From: Trichodelitschia bisporula
Taxonomy: Eukaryota > Ascomycota > Dothideomycetes > Phaeotrichales > Phaeotrichaceae
Assembly: GCA_010356995.1 (NCBI GenBank)
Contig: ML996694.1
Span: 391,676-455,675 of the forward strand
DNA length: 64,000 bases
Direction of reading: 5' to 3'
A program made the translations under genes and the position numbers. Shown here piece by piece: positions 47,901 through 59,096 of this stretch (positions are counted from its first letter, which is position 1; the number at the start of each line of letters is the position of its first letter). Under the pieces are notes generated by a model. It did no database searches and was not told the origin of the DNA. It worked only from the letters and a program-made list of their open reading frames with translations.

Positions 47901-50900
47901 CGATAGGCGTTCGGATCAATATATCGAAGTGCATCTTATTCGCCCTCTCCTGCATCTGGCTGGCTTGATTTGCGGCGGCCTGGCGAGCTGCATTGAAAAT
48001 GGCCTGCATCTTGCCAAACTTCACGCCAAAATCCATGATCTTCCGGAAGGGTTCTGTCACAAAATTGACTTTAATAGACCCTGACCTGAGATAAATGGAG
48101 GTGTCGTAACCCGGGTAGGCGTCGGAGACATGATCAAAGGTCTCGTATCGGAAATGGGCCAGCTCATCGCCCTGGATCGTTACAAGCTGCCGCAAGGCTG
48201 ACGTTTCCGGAACGCCTTGATTGACATCGTCAATCAGAGATAGTTGGCCAAGATGAGCCCCGATTTGCATGGTGTTGCCCGACAGGAAGACCGACACGTC
48301 CGCGGTGTTGAGGCCAAGTGTGGCCAAACGGATCCCGTCGTTGTTCAGGATGACCGCAATCCGGTGAAGGTTCGCTTTTATGCGAATCTTGTCGGCATCC
48401 TGGCTTTGCGGCTGCGCAGAATCCTTTCTGGGTTCGCCTGAGGATTCGATTGCCTTTTGCTGTTTCTCGGATTCTGTTAGCTGCCCGGGATTGGTGAAGG
48501 TAACCAAGATGAAGTCAAGCAGCGTAAGGAGAGTCCGCCTGGTCACAATCAGATTAATTGTCGAGACCGAAACGTCGAGGTTCATTCCAATGCCTTCGTA
48601 TTTCGACAAAAACTCGGGGGAGTCCCTGTTGACTTTTATAAACTTCAACTGGAAGAGATCCTGCTGAGAGGACGACGATGACTCTTCCGATGACACGATG
48701 TTCTTGAATTCTGGAAGGGGGCTGTCCTCGATATGGTCCTCAACGGCCAAACTCCTGAGCCGCACATCTGCAGCCATATCATGCGCCCGCTGTTGGAAGT
48801 TCAGGTAAAAGTGCTCCGCAACCAATTCGACCAACAGTCGATCAGGGTCCTTTCCGTCTGCATCGGCACGGTATAGGGAGCCTTGCAGCTTGTCAACTGT
48901 GAATTGGAATTCGAAATTCTTTTGGTGTATGGGGACTGCGGGCTGGGGGCAGCTTTCAGGAGCGTCTTCGAATTGGACGGGTTCCGACATGACGCTCTCG
49001 TCATCCACAACCAAATCATGCTGTTGGGGCGAGAAAGAAAAAGGTCCCGACTGTTGCTTGGTGAGCATATTTCCGTCCACCCCGGCACTGGCATCGACAG
49101 CATGCTTGATGTCTGGAGACAGAGAATGGCCATTTGAATCCTTTTTTGGGCCATCGTCGAACTTGGGAATGGCAACATCGATGAGCTTCATAAGGTTTTT
49201 GTACTTCTGATCCGAGATGGAGGCCTGAAGCACCGGCAGGTGTCCAGAAATGCGGAGCTTCGTTAAGTCGGTGCCCTTGGGCACAATGCAAGCCTCAATG
49301 AGGAAGTCCATGTTGATGCGGTCAATGATGTGTAAACTTTTCGCAGGGTCTCGAGCCGTCAGTTGCGCCCTTGTTTCTTCGACCGAGGTACCGATCAACA
49401 CTTGAGTTGAAGTCAGTTTGAGGTTGAACTTGTCATACATCAATCCTTTGAGCTTCCGGAAGTCCTCTTCGCTGAGTTTTTGCCTCTGCTTAGACTGGAT
49501 GTCCCGGATGGTTTCCGTGTCCACGAGCTCGCTGCTCACACTCGCATGACCGGCATCAACAATGAGACAAAGTGTACTCTTTTTCGTCACGGAGTCAGGA
49601 ATAATGATGAGAGGAGCCTGGATCTCAATCTGGGCGTTGATCGTCTTGTGCTCCTCTAAGGCAAATTCAAGACCGGCTCTGGTCTGTTGCCGGATGCTCT
49701 CGACAGTCGCCCCAGCGGTTTCCATCAAAGCACCGATCGACTCCATGTGCCGCTCTGGCGGTTTGAAGAATTTGACGACCTCGACGATAAATGTCGGATT
49801 GTAGACGATCTCCATGCCTTTCAGCTTTAAAGTCAGCGCCGTGTCGGCACTACCGTCCAGAGGTCGGTTCTCAAAGGCCATCTGGAAGAAAGGATCATCG
49901 GGATCGGCATCATTCTCGTTCAGATCTTTGAACTTTTCAGAGTGCTCCGCCTCCGCGTCGTCATCCAACTCTTCAACCCGCTGATCATCCGGAACTGGGG
50001 GGGCATCCTTGATGGAGATGATCTGAGGGAAAAGGCTGTCTTCAATCGTGCCATCGTACAGCCGCATGCCTTCAAGGCTTAGCTTCATGAGAAATGAATC
50101 GGTCCTCTGCTGGAACTCGGTCTTGAATGAGTCAAAGAGGAGCTTTAATATCTCCGTCTTCTTCCCATGCGGATCCCGCTTCAGGGTAAAACTTCCTGTT
50201 CGCAAACTGAGCTCTGCCTGGAACTTGACATATTCCCGCGGCCTCTGAATTTCTTCGGCGATCGATTGCTTCTCATCAAAGTTGATGGCCTTGTAAAGCT
50301 CCTTGCGTTGCTCCTCGGACATTTGGCTGTTGTCGGCCGAGTCGTTCTGCTGCTTTGCGCCGCCACCCCACGCCCACTGCGTCCAAGTCTGCTTCGGCGG
50401 AGGTTTTTTGACTCCGACGTTTTCTTTCCGAAGCTGATTCCGAGCAAGAGAACGCCAGAAGCGCAAATCTTCGTAAGTAAGTTTGTGTTCGAGCTTTTCA
50501 AGTTCGGTCGTCTCATCATGGGTCAACTTTTCCTCCCTCTTCTTCTTCTTGAAAAGGTCAATGTACCGGTTGCGGTCATCTCTCCGTTCCTTGAAATATT
50601 CCCAAGACCACCGACGGTTCCGATCATGGATCTTGTCAAGCACAGCCTTCGCAGCAAACTGCAGCCAGCCGCGAGGGTCTTCCATCGGCTTGCTCTTCGG
50701 TTGAAGCTTCTTATACTCCTGGTGTCTGATGAAGTAATGGAAGAGGTCCACCAGCATCAAGGCATCACGGTACTGGTCAGAATCGATGATGAAGCCCAAT
50801 TCATCGAAGAGAAGCTTGGCCTTGATCTTGGGGCGATCAGCCTTACCGGTTTTGTCGATCTCCAGCCCCGCCCGTCCGGTGACAGGTTTGAGAATGAACT

Positions 50901-51672
50901 GATGGTCGGCAATCTCAGGACTGTTGCCCTTGACAATCATCTTGCTGAAGTTCTCCAAGAAGGTTTCGTGATCAATGCCCTTCTGCGAACCCTTGCCTGT
51001 TCCCAGTAGCTTTGTGTCCGTGTCCCAGTACACCGCCAAGGATTTCAGAGAGGCGAGCTTGTGGGCCGTGCTAGACGTGCTCTGGATGAAAGTGGGATGC
51101 CAGTTCTCATTGGTGCTGACGGCATCAAAGCCTTCGAGCGTGATACCGAGTGCGAACGGGTGCCCAGGATCGGAGATGGAGTCCTCGTACCGAATATGGA
51201 TATTCTTCACAGTGACCTGAACGTTGTCCACAATTGCTGTAACCAGACTTGCAGTGAAGGTTTGGTTCTTCTTTTGCTCCTCTTGAGTCATCCCCTCCGT
51301 GTTACGCTCCTTCAGTAGCTCGGCGCTGTCAAGTTTCTCCATCTTGACCGCGTGAGCCCGGCGCTCCTCCTCCTCCGGGTCGTAGTCTGCATCCTCGCGG
51401 GGTGCGGCAAGCAGGTAGACATCCTCGATGTGAATCTGGACTGGCTTGCCTCGAAGGTTCGACCAGGGAATCTGCAGTGTAAGTTGCCCGAGGTGCCCCG
51501 CAACAACGTTGAGCGGAAGGTGAAGTTGGTCGAGAGCTTCCCGACGGAGCTCCAAGTTTCTGAGCTTCACATCTCCGGACCATATGCCGACATTCAGCTG
51601 CTTTGCATCGAAGTTCTGGACGTACATGCCCAGAAACCGATTCAACAGGTTGGCGACCAGTCCTTCAAGCAT
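41909..51672 (-). CDS. VPS13: VPS13 bridge-like lipid transfer protein
   Basis: Minus-strand exons 45200-51672, 44831-45151, 44423-44768 and 41909-44377 give 3202 aa. Vps13 is a rod-shaped lipid transfer protein at membrane contact sites (ER to mitochondria, endosome, vacuole, prospore membrane); yeast Vps13 is 3144 aa. The Chorein-N domain opens at MLEGLVANLLNRFLGMYVQNF and includes WSGDVKLRNLELRREALDQL. The long middle is the lipid-conducting groove of repeating beta-sheet modules. The VAB adaptor-binding region is in the last third of exon 1 onwards (WSAERLYWKDLL, YPYMRIRLHAPVEIQN). The C-terminal part has the ATG-C-like region (SIFGFSDSMAKFTGSMSKG, LYGITSGGNAF) and a PH-like end. The three introns are 48, 62 and 45 bases, all near the VAB region. 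Divergent from the P450 gene across 888 bases. Confidence 0.95.
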
Positions 51673-52560
51673 GCTGGCTGTAGGTGGCCGTTACCCTGGC
51701 CAGGGCGCTTGTGAAGGTGATGAGCAGATGTTCGAGAAGTCTTCGATGCCTTCGGCTAGTGCATCATGCAAAACAAACAGACGATATGAGCTGTGCAAAC
51801 CACTGCAAAGCTTGACGAATGCGGCTGGTGTGAGCGAAATCGGGGGGAATACGTTGGAAGAGGCGTTGGAAGAAATCGAAGAAGAAAAGACTTTTTTGGA
51901 TGTACTGGACAACGCCTACTACTGCGAGGAGAAGAAGGTGTATGTAGGGTTGGGGGACATGAACTTGGGGGAGAGAGGGGTCGTCGACTGTGAAAAGGCC
52001 CAGAACAAGATGCAGCGCGAAAGGTGGTGACGTCGGCAGTGCGGGCAGAATGCCAAGCTGCAAGCCACGCGCTCATGCCCAATCCGCTTTTTCACGTGCT
52101 CATAGACTTGTCATGCATATTGGTGGAAGCTGTCAATCCTTGGCGCTAGAAGGATAATCTCAGACTTTATCTGCAGCTTGACTTTGAATTGATAAGATGC
52201 GCGATGACACACATGGTGGCTTGGTGAAGTCTGAGACGCGAACTCACGTGCTGAGACCTCGGGCACCAAACCCACCGATAAGATTACGCTGTCGTGGCTC
52301 TCTCTGCCCCGATCAGGCATCAAGTCAACCACATCGCTGTGCAAACCCCACTTCACAAAGGCAATACTACGGTACACAGTAGAGAAACTACTGCGTGCAG
52401 CGTCTCCACTATCCCAGCTTCTGATAGGATAATCATAAGTCCTGCTCATTGGCGTTTTATGCATGAGACGGTCAACGACATCCCCGCAAGGCGTCACAGC
52501 GTCGAGAGCCCAAACTTATCTCCAGCCGAATCTGTACAACGTCGCCGACAAACATTAACC
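51673..52560. promoter_or_regulatory. Divergent promoter region, VPS13 and P450
   Basis: 888 bases separating two divergently transcribed genes. Plus-strand frames at 51584-52030 are the reverse of a CT-rich leader and show no domain. No specific binding site was recognised. Confidence 0.4.
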
Positions 52561-54263
52561 ATGATCTTCTCTTCTAGTAGTGCTGCAGTTTTCCTTGGCG
52601 CCATTGTCTTTTGTGTATTCTTGTACAACAATCTGATACGTCCCCTGTTCTTGACTCCGTTATCCCGCATCCCAAGTGCTCATCCGCTTGCCCACATCAC
52701 AGGTCTCTGGATCCTCTGGATACGATTCCGTTCCCAGGAGAACCGGACTATTGACTCAGCCCACAAAGCATTCGGTCCGGTTATCAAGCTCAGCCCGAAT
52801 GAGATCAGTATCAATTGCGTCAACGGCGGCATCAAGACGGTCTATGCTGGCGGGTTTGAAAAACATGAGTGGTATCCGAACCTCTTCTACAATTTTGGGT
52901 AAGTGAAACGACTTTAATTTTCAATTCAATCGCTCGTACATGTCCGGCTGTTGAATTTAAGCTCATCGCTGTTAATCATCCAGGCAACCCAATATGTTCA
53001 GTATGGCTGGAACCAAGCAGCATTCGGCCCGAAAACGAATGATCATGGCAATATACTCGAAGTCATCCATTTCCACTTCCCCGGCAATGAGAAGCATGTC
53101 TGTTGCCCTGATATACCAACGGTTTCTCCCACTGCTTCGCCACCATGCCGAATCAGGAAAGTACATCAACATTTATGCTGCCTTTAGTGCCATAACGATG
53201 GACTTCGTCACAGGCTACCTGTTTGGCCTCGACTCCAGCTCCAACCTAACACAGAACATGAAGAAGCGTGACCATTTCCTCGACCTCTACCACAGTCGAA
53301 GGTCCTACAATTACTGGCCCCAAGAGCTTCCCGGCCTTACCGAATTCTTCAAGTCCCTAGGCATTCGCCTGGTTCCGAAATGGGTCGACGCCGCCAACGC
53401 GGAGATCGAAGCCTGGACCCTTGAGATGTGCGATCAAGCTGCTCGACACTCCCACTCCGACGACAAAGATCCCGGCTCCTCCCCAGTGGTATACTCACAG
53501 CTCTCCGCCACTAAGCATGCCAATCCCCTCTCCCGCCTTGAAATTGCAAGCGAATTACTCGACCACCTCGCCGCCGGCTTCGACACCTCGGGCATAACAC
53601 TCACCTACGCCGTGCACCAGCTTTCGCAGCACCCTCGATGGCAAAACGCCCTGCGGGCCGAGCTCCGCACCCTTGACACCCCCGTTTCCATCCGAAGCCA
53701 TCCATACGAAGCCTCCCTCCCCTCCTCTAAAGCTCTCGACACTCTCCCCACTCTCCAAGCCATCCTCCAAGAAACCCTCCGCCTCCATGCCGCCATCCCC
53801 GGCCCGCAGCCGCGCATCACCCCGCCTGGTGGGTGCAGAATTGGCACCGACGAGTGTCACTATCAGGTCCCCGGCGGCGTGCGGATCAGCGCGCAGGCGT
53901 ACAGCCTGCACCGTAACGCGGCCGTATTCGAAGAGCCGGAGACATGGCGCCCCGAGCGATGGCTGGAGGCCTCGCCTGAGAAGCTGCGTGAGATGATGCG
54001 GTGGTACTGGCCGTTCAGCAGCGGTGGTCGAATGTGCATCGGGAGTCATTTGGCGATGTATCGTGAGTGTCTTCTTGTTTGCAAACGGAGGTGGTCAAGT
54101 GTGGGCTAAAACGTAGATAGAGATGCAAAATATTCTTGCGGCTGTTTACACTGACTTCATGACCGAGATTGTGGACGATGCGGATATCGAGCAACTCGAT
54201 ATTTACACTGCTCCGCCGAAGAGCGACAAGCTAATCATGAAGCTCGCATTTGCTGATACTTAG
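52561..54263 (+). CDS. Cytochrome P450 monooxygenase
   Basis: Exons 52561-52898, 52984-54062 and 54121-54263 give 519 aa. A microsomal haem-thiolate monooxygenase. The N terminus is a membrane anchor (AAVFLGAIVFCVFLYNNL) followed by a Pro-containing hinge. I-helix oxygen-activation motif AGFDTSG starts at 310; ExxR is E376-x2-R379 (ETLR); PERW follows; haem-binding FSSGGRMCIG covers 457-466 with Cys464 as the haem ligand. All key residues are present, so it looks functional. The last exon (MQNILAAVYTDF...) restores the L-helix end. No secondary-metabolite synthase, regulator or transporter lies next to it, so substrate and pathway cannot be inferred; the family number needs a database comparison. 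Confidence 0.92.
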
Positions 54264-54982
54264 TTGTCGGCCAATTGGCTTTTAGTCGATGTGTGTTTAT
54301 CAATGAAAGCGGTTTGTTGGCTTCTTACCTGTGGCTTTCTTAATGTTCATCGAGCTACATTCGGAGCCCAACAGGGCCTTGTTTAGGAATCATGGAGAGT
54401 AACATACAGACAGTTCGTGCCTTTCGATGTCTTAGTTAGCAAGCGACTTTATTCAAAGCGTAGCATGATGTATCCGCCCCCCTCCATTTGACCCGCCGGT
54501 GCCGTAAATCCCATCCACTCTGGATACTGCCCATTACAAACTTTCCTCTACCAACTCCGAGCACCCCCATTTAGACACCCGACGCCAGTTCTAGCCAAGC
54601 CATGCGCGCAACCAATCAAGTTAAGACTGTCAAAATGAGGTGAGGCAAATGTTCGTCTTCCACGTATGTCCATCTCCCATGCGTGACCGATCAGCAAGTA
54701 GTCCAAATAGGACGAAACTTTCTGTAAGGCACGGGACGCTCATATTACGCTTCCGGCTTGCTTCTGGTCCCCACAACCCTCCTCGTCCCAGCCAGCGTAG
54801 CGCATATCGCATTTCGCGTTTCGTCATTTGCATTGACCTTGGCCCACTGAAAGAATGTCAGCGCGCAAAGGTCAAGCAGGACTCGCAGCCAGATATGCAT
54901 GTCGACTAACGGGCGTGACGGGCTGTGAAAGCAGCAGATCTTGGGTGTCTGCGAAAACAAGAGGCATCAACGCAGCCCAATT
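54264..54982. other. Convergent 3' region, P450 and velvet gene
   Basis: About 720 bases between facing genes. No convincing frame or element seen. Confidence 0.5.
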
Positions 54983-57851
54983 TCAAGGATATTGCGCCCT
55001 TTTCCGGTATCTCTCACCAAAATCAGAAGCACCGGCCCCACCACCATTGGTTCCCACGGTTTGGTCGCGCTCATTTTCATCATGGTCGCCAAACAGGCCA
55101 CGTGTAGGAGCCAATATTGAGTCAGACATGCCAGAGAGACCTGAATTGACAGCACCAGAATTGAAGCCATACTGACTCGGTTGAGTTCCTATCTCTTGCA
55201 AGGGAGGAAGCATCTGCGGCCTCTCCGGAGCCTGCTGCTGCGGATCTTGCTGTTGCTGTTGCGGAAGACCCATAGACTCGTACCTCTGGAACTGCGGATA
55301 CCCTGTGGTGATGCCCGAGCTATTCAAACCCAGCTCATCACTGTAGCGGGTCTGATTAGATTGTGAGGACATCGACGTCAGGGCGGAACTCCCGCGACCC
55401 GCCGGATAGTATGACCCAGGAGCGCTGCCTCCCATAGAAGACAAGCCATCTAATGAAGTGAACACAGAATTGGTGTTAGAACCTTGCGAGATGTAGGGAG
55501 CGTTGTTTTCGAGCATCGATCCGCCGTTTTGGTTCAAGTAGCCGCTGTTGTCTAGCGTGTTTCCGGTATGTGAGGTGGGAAATGACTCTTCACCGCTGCG
55601 CAGTGGGCCAGAAGTCCGGTAAGCCGCAGGCGTTTCGTGCGCCGAGAAATTGGTGGCTTGGTTTTGCGGGCCGAAGTCGCCAACATATTCCTGGCGCCCG
55701 GTGACGTCCGCTGGAGGCGACTCCGGAAACGCATGAAGTGCACTAGAGGCTCTATTGATCGAAGGCAGGCGATCAAGTGGCCGACTTCCAAGTGAATTGT
55801 GCCGATATTCACCGAGCCCGCCACGTTGTGCTTGAACTACGGGACTGTTCATCGGCACACCCCCGTACTGGTTGAAGGAGTTAACCTCGTTAGCTTCGCG
55901 GTACGTTCCATCAGGGGGAGACGACCTGAGACCAGTATGGGTCTGGTTCGTCCGCGGCAACAGTGGTGAAATCGTTCCGTATCCAGTCTGGATTTCGTTG
56001 CCAAGCCGCGCTCGCTGATATGGAGGTTCATCCGAGGGAAAAGTACCGTCTTGCGGATTTAGATGGCCGGATTCGGGCCCAGAGAGTTGTGACACTTCAC
56101 ATTCTTCGCCGTCTGAATTCATTTGACTCGCTGTGCGCTTTCTGTTGTTGCTAGGAAACATGTGTCAGCTGAAATGCCCTCCGCCTGGCAAAGATTGAGT
56201 AACTTAGGGGGAGAATCGTACTTAAAAGCGCGCGGTTCCTTGCGTAAGCGCAACCGCACGCCTTGATCGGAGAAGGCTCGGGACAGGTAGGTGGACTCGT
56301 CCAGTCCCTTGAAGTCTTTCAGGCTAACAACTTAACAGCTTATTAGTTTGAAAGATGACATGGTAAAGGATGAAGACAAGACCTTTGAATGGATCGGAAA
56401 TGACTTGAGAAAGAAACACGTATCGCATCGTTGCTCTGTCGTCGTTAGAATGCTCTTCCGTGCATGGGTCGTACGAACTTATGATAATCATAAAGAGCGA
56501 ATTGAAGCCTCCAGGTCCCAGTAACCCGGATTGATACGTCTCCAAATACGAAAAATGCTCCATCCCCATTATCAGTATCTTTCAGCTTGTGCAGTGATGA
56601 AGCTAAAGTTCCCAAGAGGGCAGGTTTAGCCTTGTCGCCGGAAGAGACGCCGTCGGTGCTCTCCACATGGCACAGGGAGCATACGACAAACATGTACGGA
56701 CTCTGCCGAAATGTACGCTCGCTTTGCATAGTCAGAATCAAACGTCCAAAAATGCGGAGAAGGTTCATACTGGAACATATGAACATTATCCCTCAGCTTC
56801 AGCTCGATAATCGGCGGCGGATCGACCGGCTTGCGGGCTATTTCGTATTTAGTGCACGACATGCAGCTACTCAGATGCAAAGACATACACTTCTCTTTGC
56901 CATCGATAGTCACCAAGCATTCCTTAGGTTGCTGACGGACCTTGAGAATCACATCCTCACTGAAATGGGCACGCGTTAGTTGCATTTTCCCACACGGATC
57001 TCGAGACTCGTGGCTTACCTTGTCAGGTGCGGGATCGGATCCGCCTGCGCCGGAGGGTAAGGCATCTGAACTATACCACCGTTCACTACAAAATGCATGG
57101 CCAAGGGACCCATCGGAGAGTTGTAGGGCTGGTCATGCACCGGAGGAATGAAGAAAGCGGGCGAGTCACCCCCGTTCGCCGCATGGTGGTGCGGTGATGT
57201 CTGATACTGAAGCGGCGGACCTCGAGGCTGAAATAACGGCGCTTGGTGATGAGACGGCCCCATAATATGCTGGCCCATCGAGACCATGTGCTGAGGGCCC
57301 GGTACTGCATGATAATGCGGAGATGGTGTATGGGGTGGCGCCGTCATTGTCTGAGCTTGACGGCTGTGCAGCAAAAAGTCCGGAGGCACTGAGCCCCCTT
57401 GGCTGAATTGCTCAGCTAGTGGGTCATACCGCGTACGAGGAGTGCTGACGACGCCGTGGTTGAGGATTCCATGCTGCCCAGAAAGGGTGTGGAGGTCCTG
57501 ATTCACTGGAACAGGTTGGCCAGAATGGTTTTCCAGGGGCTGCTGTGTAAGCTGCGCCGCTTGGCCTGGCTGTTCGGACTGAGTGAGATGCTCGTGAAGA
57601 TGCCCGGAAAAGTTGCGATCCCCATGGTCATCGGGAACGTGCCCATATCCATTCAGGTTAGGAGCCATGAACGACGCTGAATTCCCCTTGCTGTCCAGCT
57701 TTGGAGAATGGAACCCGCGAGGTAATGATATCGTTGGATAATGGAAATTCGGGCTTCCAAGGAGTTCAGCTACGGCTGATGACTGAGGTTGGTACCAAGG
57801 TAGCTGATGGGAGGACTGGTGTGGTTGCGGTTTCGACAGGGCATTAAGCAT
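54983..57851 (-). CDS. Velvet-domain regulator, VosA-like, with long N-terminal extension
   Basis: Minus-strand exons 57019-57851, 56889-56959, 56771-56837, 56479-56721, 56383-56435, 56222-56315 and 54983-56150 give 842 aa; the total closes in frame. Velvet proteins are fungal NF-kB-like DNA-binding regulators of sporulation, light response and secondary metabolism. The velvet domain lies at ~279-452, split over five exons: [106 protein letters not shown] basic cluster (NNNRKR at ~454-459) may serve nuclear import. The RKPxDPPPI and SSLHxLKDxDN signatures fit VosA best; VelC is the alternative, VelB less likely. The 278-residue His/Pro/Gln-rich N terminus and the Gln/Ser-rich C terminus are long for VosA (430 aa in Aspergillus nidulans). 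Confidence 0.88.
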
Positions 57852-57924
57852 TTGGTGGTTAAGCGCATGTAGGTTGCTGGATCTGGTGGGTGTGAGGGTG
57901 ATGAAGAACAGTAGCTTGTAGGGA

Positions 57925-58030
57925 TGAAGGTGACGTGTGAAAGTAACTTGGGGCGATTGGGATGGTAGAGGGGGGGGTGAAGATGACGTGTGAGAGTAAC
58001 TTGGGGCGATTGGGATGGTAGAGGATGGGG
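57925..58030. repeat. Tandem duplication, 53-base period
   Basis: Two copies (57925-57977 and 57978-58030) of a unit with GACGTGTGA and AGTAACTTGGGGCGATTGGG, ending in a G run. They differ at a few positions only and lie just upstream of the velvet start codon on its leader side. Confidence 0.85.
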
Positions 58031-58996
58031 GGGGAGGCAACTGCGGTTGCAAGATGGGAAAGAACGATGGTGTGCCGCAAGAGCTTGAAGGAAGGCGCAA
58101 TGGTAAATAGTCACCTTTATTTGGGGTTCTCCACCGGCTGCAGTTCTGTTATGATGTCGTCTGCTTAAGCACTTTGTCCGTGGGGAAGCTCTACTTTGGA
58201 TTGCGAGGGAGATGAGAAGCAATTCGTGAGCCGCTCTCGTGAGGATCTCTGGTAGTGAGTGTGCTCAGAAAGTGGAAAGAAGGGTGTCTGGGGAGAAAGT
58301 GGATTGTGGATTAGGGATTTGAAGGGTGCTGATGGAATGGGGTGCTTTGGCAGTCGGTGGATCGGTGGTATCCGAACAGAGAGTGCGGGGCCGGTGTTGA
58401 TAAGGAACGAGGTATACGTGTGCGGGTCCTTTCTGGACGAAGCTTTCCTCATCGATTAACCGCATTAAGACCTCGCGCTCGGTGTCTACTGCTGGACTCA
58501 GCGACTATTGACCCTTTTTCTTGGAAGATTTGGGGCTGCGAGGCTGGTGATGGAGATCTGTCCGAAAAGTCTCCCCTCCACGGGTAAAGGGACATTCAAA
58601 GGTCCTGATACTCTTCCGCTCGTCGACCGATGAACAGTGATGCCGTAGCTGCAGCTAATAACTGACACTCTCTCTGATCCAACTGAACTGTTGATCCAGG
58701 ACCTGACGACGTGACAATTTCTGCCTCCAGTTCCTAGCTCGTGACGACTCTCGGGTTCACCGATGGCAAAACAACAAAGTTGGATATAGCTGGTGGTTCG
58801 GATAGTTGGTAGTCAGGAGTTAAAGTCTGATTGCCCAAAGCCTAACGGAAAGGCTTCTGGATCGGTCGGTGAGGAGAAAAAGGGCTCAGTCCGGTTGGTG
58901 TGTGGGTTGAGAGCTTCCCTTACAGTGGTACTCTGACGTCGAATGAAGTCAGCCAAAAGGGTCACTGAGCGATTGCGCGGCAGTAGGCCTCCGGGC

Positions 58997-59096
58997 TGAG
59001 CGACGCGGCCTTCCGTCTCCTCTGACTGGCAGTGACAGGCGCCTTTTGAGCGATGCTGCCTTTTCTCTCCTCTGACTGGTGGTGGCAGGCGCCTCA
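58997..59096. repeat. Tandem duplication, 50-base period
   Basis: Two copies (58997-59046 and 59047-59096), each containing TCTCCTCTGACTGG and GGCAGGCGCCT-like ends (GACAGGCGCCT in copy 1). Several differences between copies are C/T or G/A transitions. It lies in the velvet upstream region. Confidence 0.75.

Noticed and set aside
45187-51672. Numerous plus-strand frames opposite VPS13
   Set aside because: Antisense shadows of a continuous 2161-codon frame with clear Vps13 features.
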